DNA of 53,679 nucleotides, from contig JAKSRB010000005.1 of the NCBI GenBank assembly GCA_024403825.1, forward strand, positions 1-53,679, in the 5' to 3' direction. Below the pieces are notes generated by a model. That model was not told the DNA's origin. It worked only from the letters and a program-made list of their open reading frames with translations, and searched no databases. Positions 52,510 through 53,679 of this stretch are shown here, in pieces (the first letter of the stretch is position 1; each line of letters starts with the position of its first letter). Source of the DNA: Ruminococcus sp. GTDB taxonomy: Bacteria; Bacillota; Clostridia; Oscillospirales; Acutalibacteraceae. Both the position numbers and the translations under genes were made by a program.

Positions 52510-53001
52510 ATGCAATATACATTATCAATACTTGTTGAAAATCAGGCAGGTGTACTGTCTAAAATATCAGGATTATTTTCAAGGCGTGGTTTCAATATTG
52601 ATTCACTTGCAGTTGGTGTAACAAATGATCCAAATGTATCAAGAATCACTATTGTATCAAACTGTGACGAACATTCAGTTGAGCAGCTCGAAAAACAGCT
52701 AAACAAGCTAATCCCTGTAATAAAGGTAAAGCGACTTGCAGAGGGTGATTTTATAAGCAGAGAGCTTATATTAATCAAGGTTCATTGTGCAGCCGCAAAG
52801 CGAGCTGAAATAATAAAAACTGTAGAAATAATGCAGGCAAAAATTGTTGATGTGGCTGCCTCATGTGTAACAGTAGAATATTGTGAATGTGCAAACCGAG
52901 TAAATACACTGATAGATTTATTAAAGCCTTATGGTATCCGTGAGATTGTAAGAACAGGTACTGTTGCCATTGACAGAGGCACAGCGTCAGTTTCTGTTTA
53001 A
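52510..53001 (+). CDS. ilvN: Acetolactate synthase small (regulatory) subunit
   Basis: A 163-residue protein with an N-terminal ACT domain (about 3-75, YTLSILVENQAGVLSKISGL) and the C-terminal domain typical of IlvN/IlvH (PYGIREIVRTGTVAIDRG). It increases activity of IlvB and confers valine feedback inhibition. It lies 12 bases behind ilvB with GAGGTGA in between. Here most codons are A-ending, in contrast to ilvB. Confidence 0.95.
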   Translation: MQYTLSILVENQAGVLSKISGLFSRRGFNIDSLAVGVTNDPNVSRITIVSNCDEHSVEQLEKQLNKLIPVIKVKRLAEGDFISRELILIKVHCAAAKRAEIIKTVEIMQAKIVDVAASCVTVEYCECANRVNTLIDLLKPYGIREIVRTGTVAIDRGTASVSV

Positions 53002-53057
53002 TCTTACAGTATAACATATATATAATTTTATTAATCAAATATACCGCTTTGCGGTAA

Positions 53058-53679
<622 letters not shown>

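Overview
The window is a gene-dense, AT-rich stretch of a bacterial chromosome. It most likely comes from an endospore-forming member of the class Clostridia, and the gene style fits a Ruminococcus-like lineage of the Oscillospirales (the taxon is inferred, not proven). Direct support comes from sporulation genes scattered through it: sipL-spoIVA, spoIIE, spoIVB and the spoIIAA-spoIIAB-sigF operon. Other pointers are strong AGGAGG ribosome binding sites, many TTG starts, and the typical Firmicutes gene order fmt-rsmB-rlmN-prpC-prkC-rsgA-thiN. I see no prophage, insertion sequence, CRISPR array or rRNA.

Layout. 1-9.4 kb: the 3' end of valS, a Fic-domain gene, then a long co-directional run of translation and RNA-modification genes with the PrpC phosphatase and PrkC PASTA kinase, ending in rsgA, thiN and a tRNA-Ala(GGC). 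9.5-14.5 kb: a zinc-ribbon/PASTA pseudokinase with its own promoter, then sipL and spoIVA, which build the spore coat base. 14.6-21.7 kb: two subunits of a sodium-pumping decarboxylase, a PAP2 phosphatase, a cytoplasmic GH13 glucosidase, a MecA-like adaptor, a ClC-type transporter and ruvX. 21.8-27.9 kb: spoIIE behind a Spo0A-type promoter, an XRE regulator divergent from a histidine phosphatase, and amtB-glnK behind a structured leader that looks like an attenuator. 28-35.9 kb: ruvC-ruvA-ruvB, glmM, a methyltransferase, ecfA1-ecfA2-ecfT and truA. 35.9-47.5 kb: two membrane proteins of unclear role (DUF5711-like and CvpA-like), a CDP-alcohol phosphatidyltransferase, a ClpE-type unfoldase, a CDF transporter, spoIVB (reverse strand), a P-type ATPase and a CCA-adding enzyme. 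47.5-48.2 kb: a gap that holds an apparent unannotated small gene on the reverse strand. 48.2-53.7 kb: an asparaginase, the spoIIA operon on the reverse strand, and ilvB-ilvN-ilvC (ilvC is cut by the window end).

How the genes work together. Several genes belong to the early and middle sporulation programme. SpoIIE dephosphorylates SpoIIAA, which frees sigma-F from SpoIIAB; SpoIVB later signals to the mother cell; SpoIVA and SipL form the coat platform. PrkC/PrpC and the nearby pseudokinase form a PASTA-type envelope-sensing group. AmtB and the P-II protein handle ammonium uptake, and IlvB/N/C make branched-chain amino acid precursors.

Most worth a second look: (i) the 22-codon, very basic small gene near 47.95 kb with a consensus promoter and ideal ribosome binding site; (ii) the amtB leader with mutually exclusive hairpins; (iii) spoIVB, whose reading frame is complete only if it starts at CTG; (iv) the PASTA pseudokinase; (v) the spoIIE promoter with its 21-bp spacer; (vi) a Fic protein whose catalytic histidine is glutamine.
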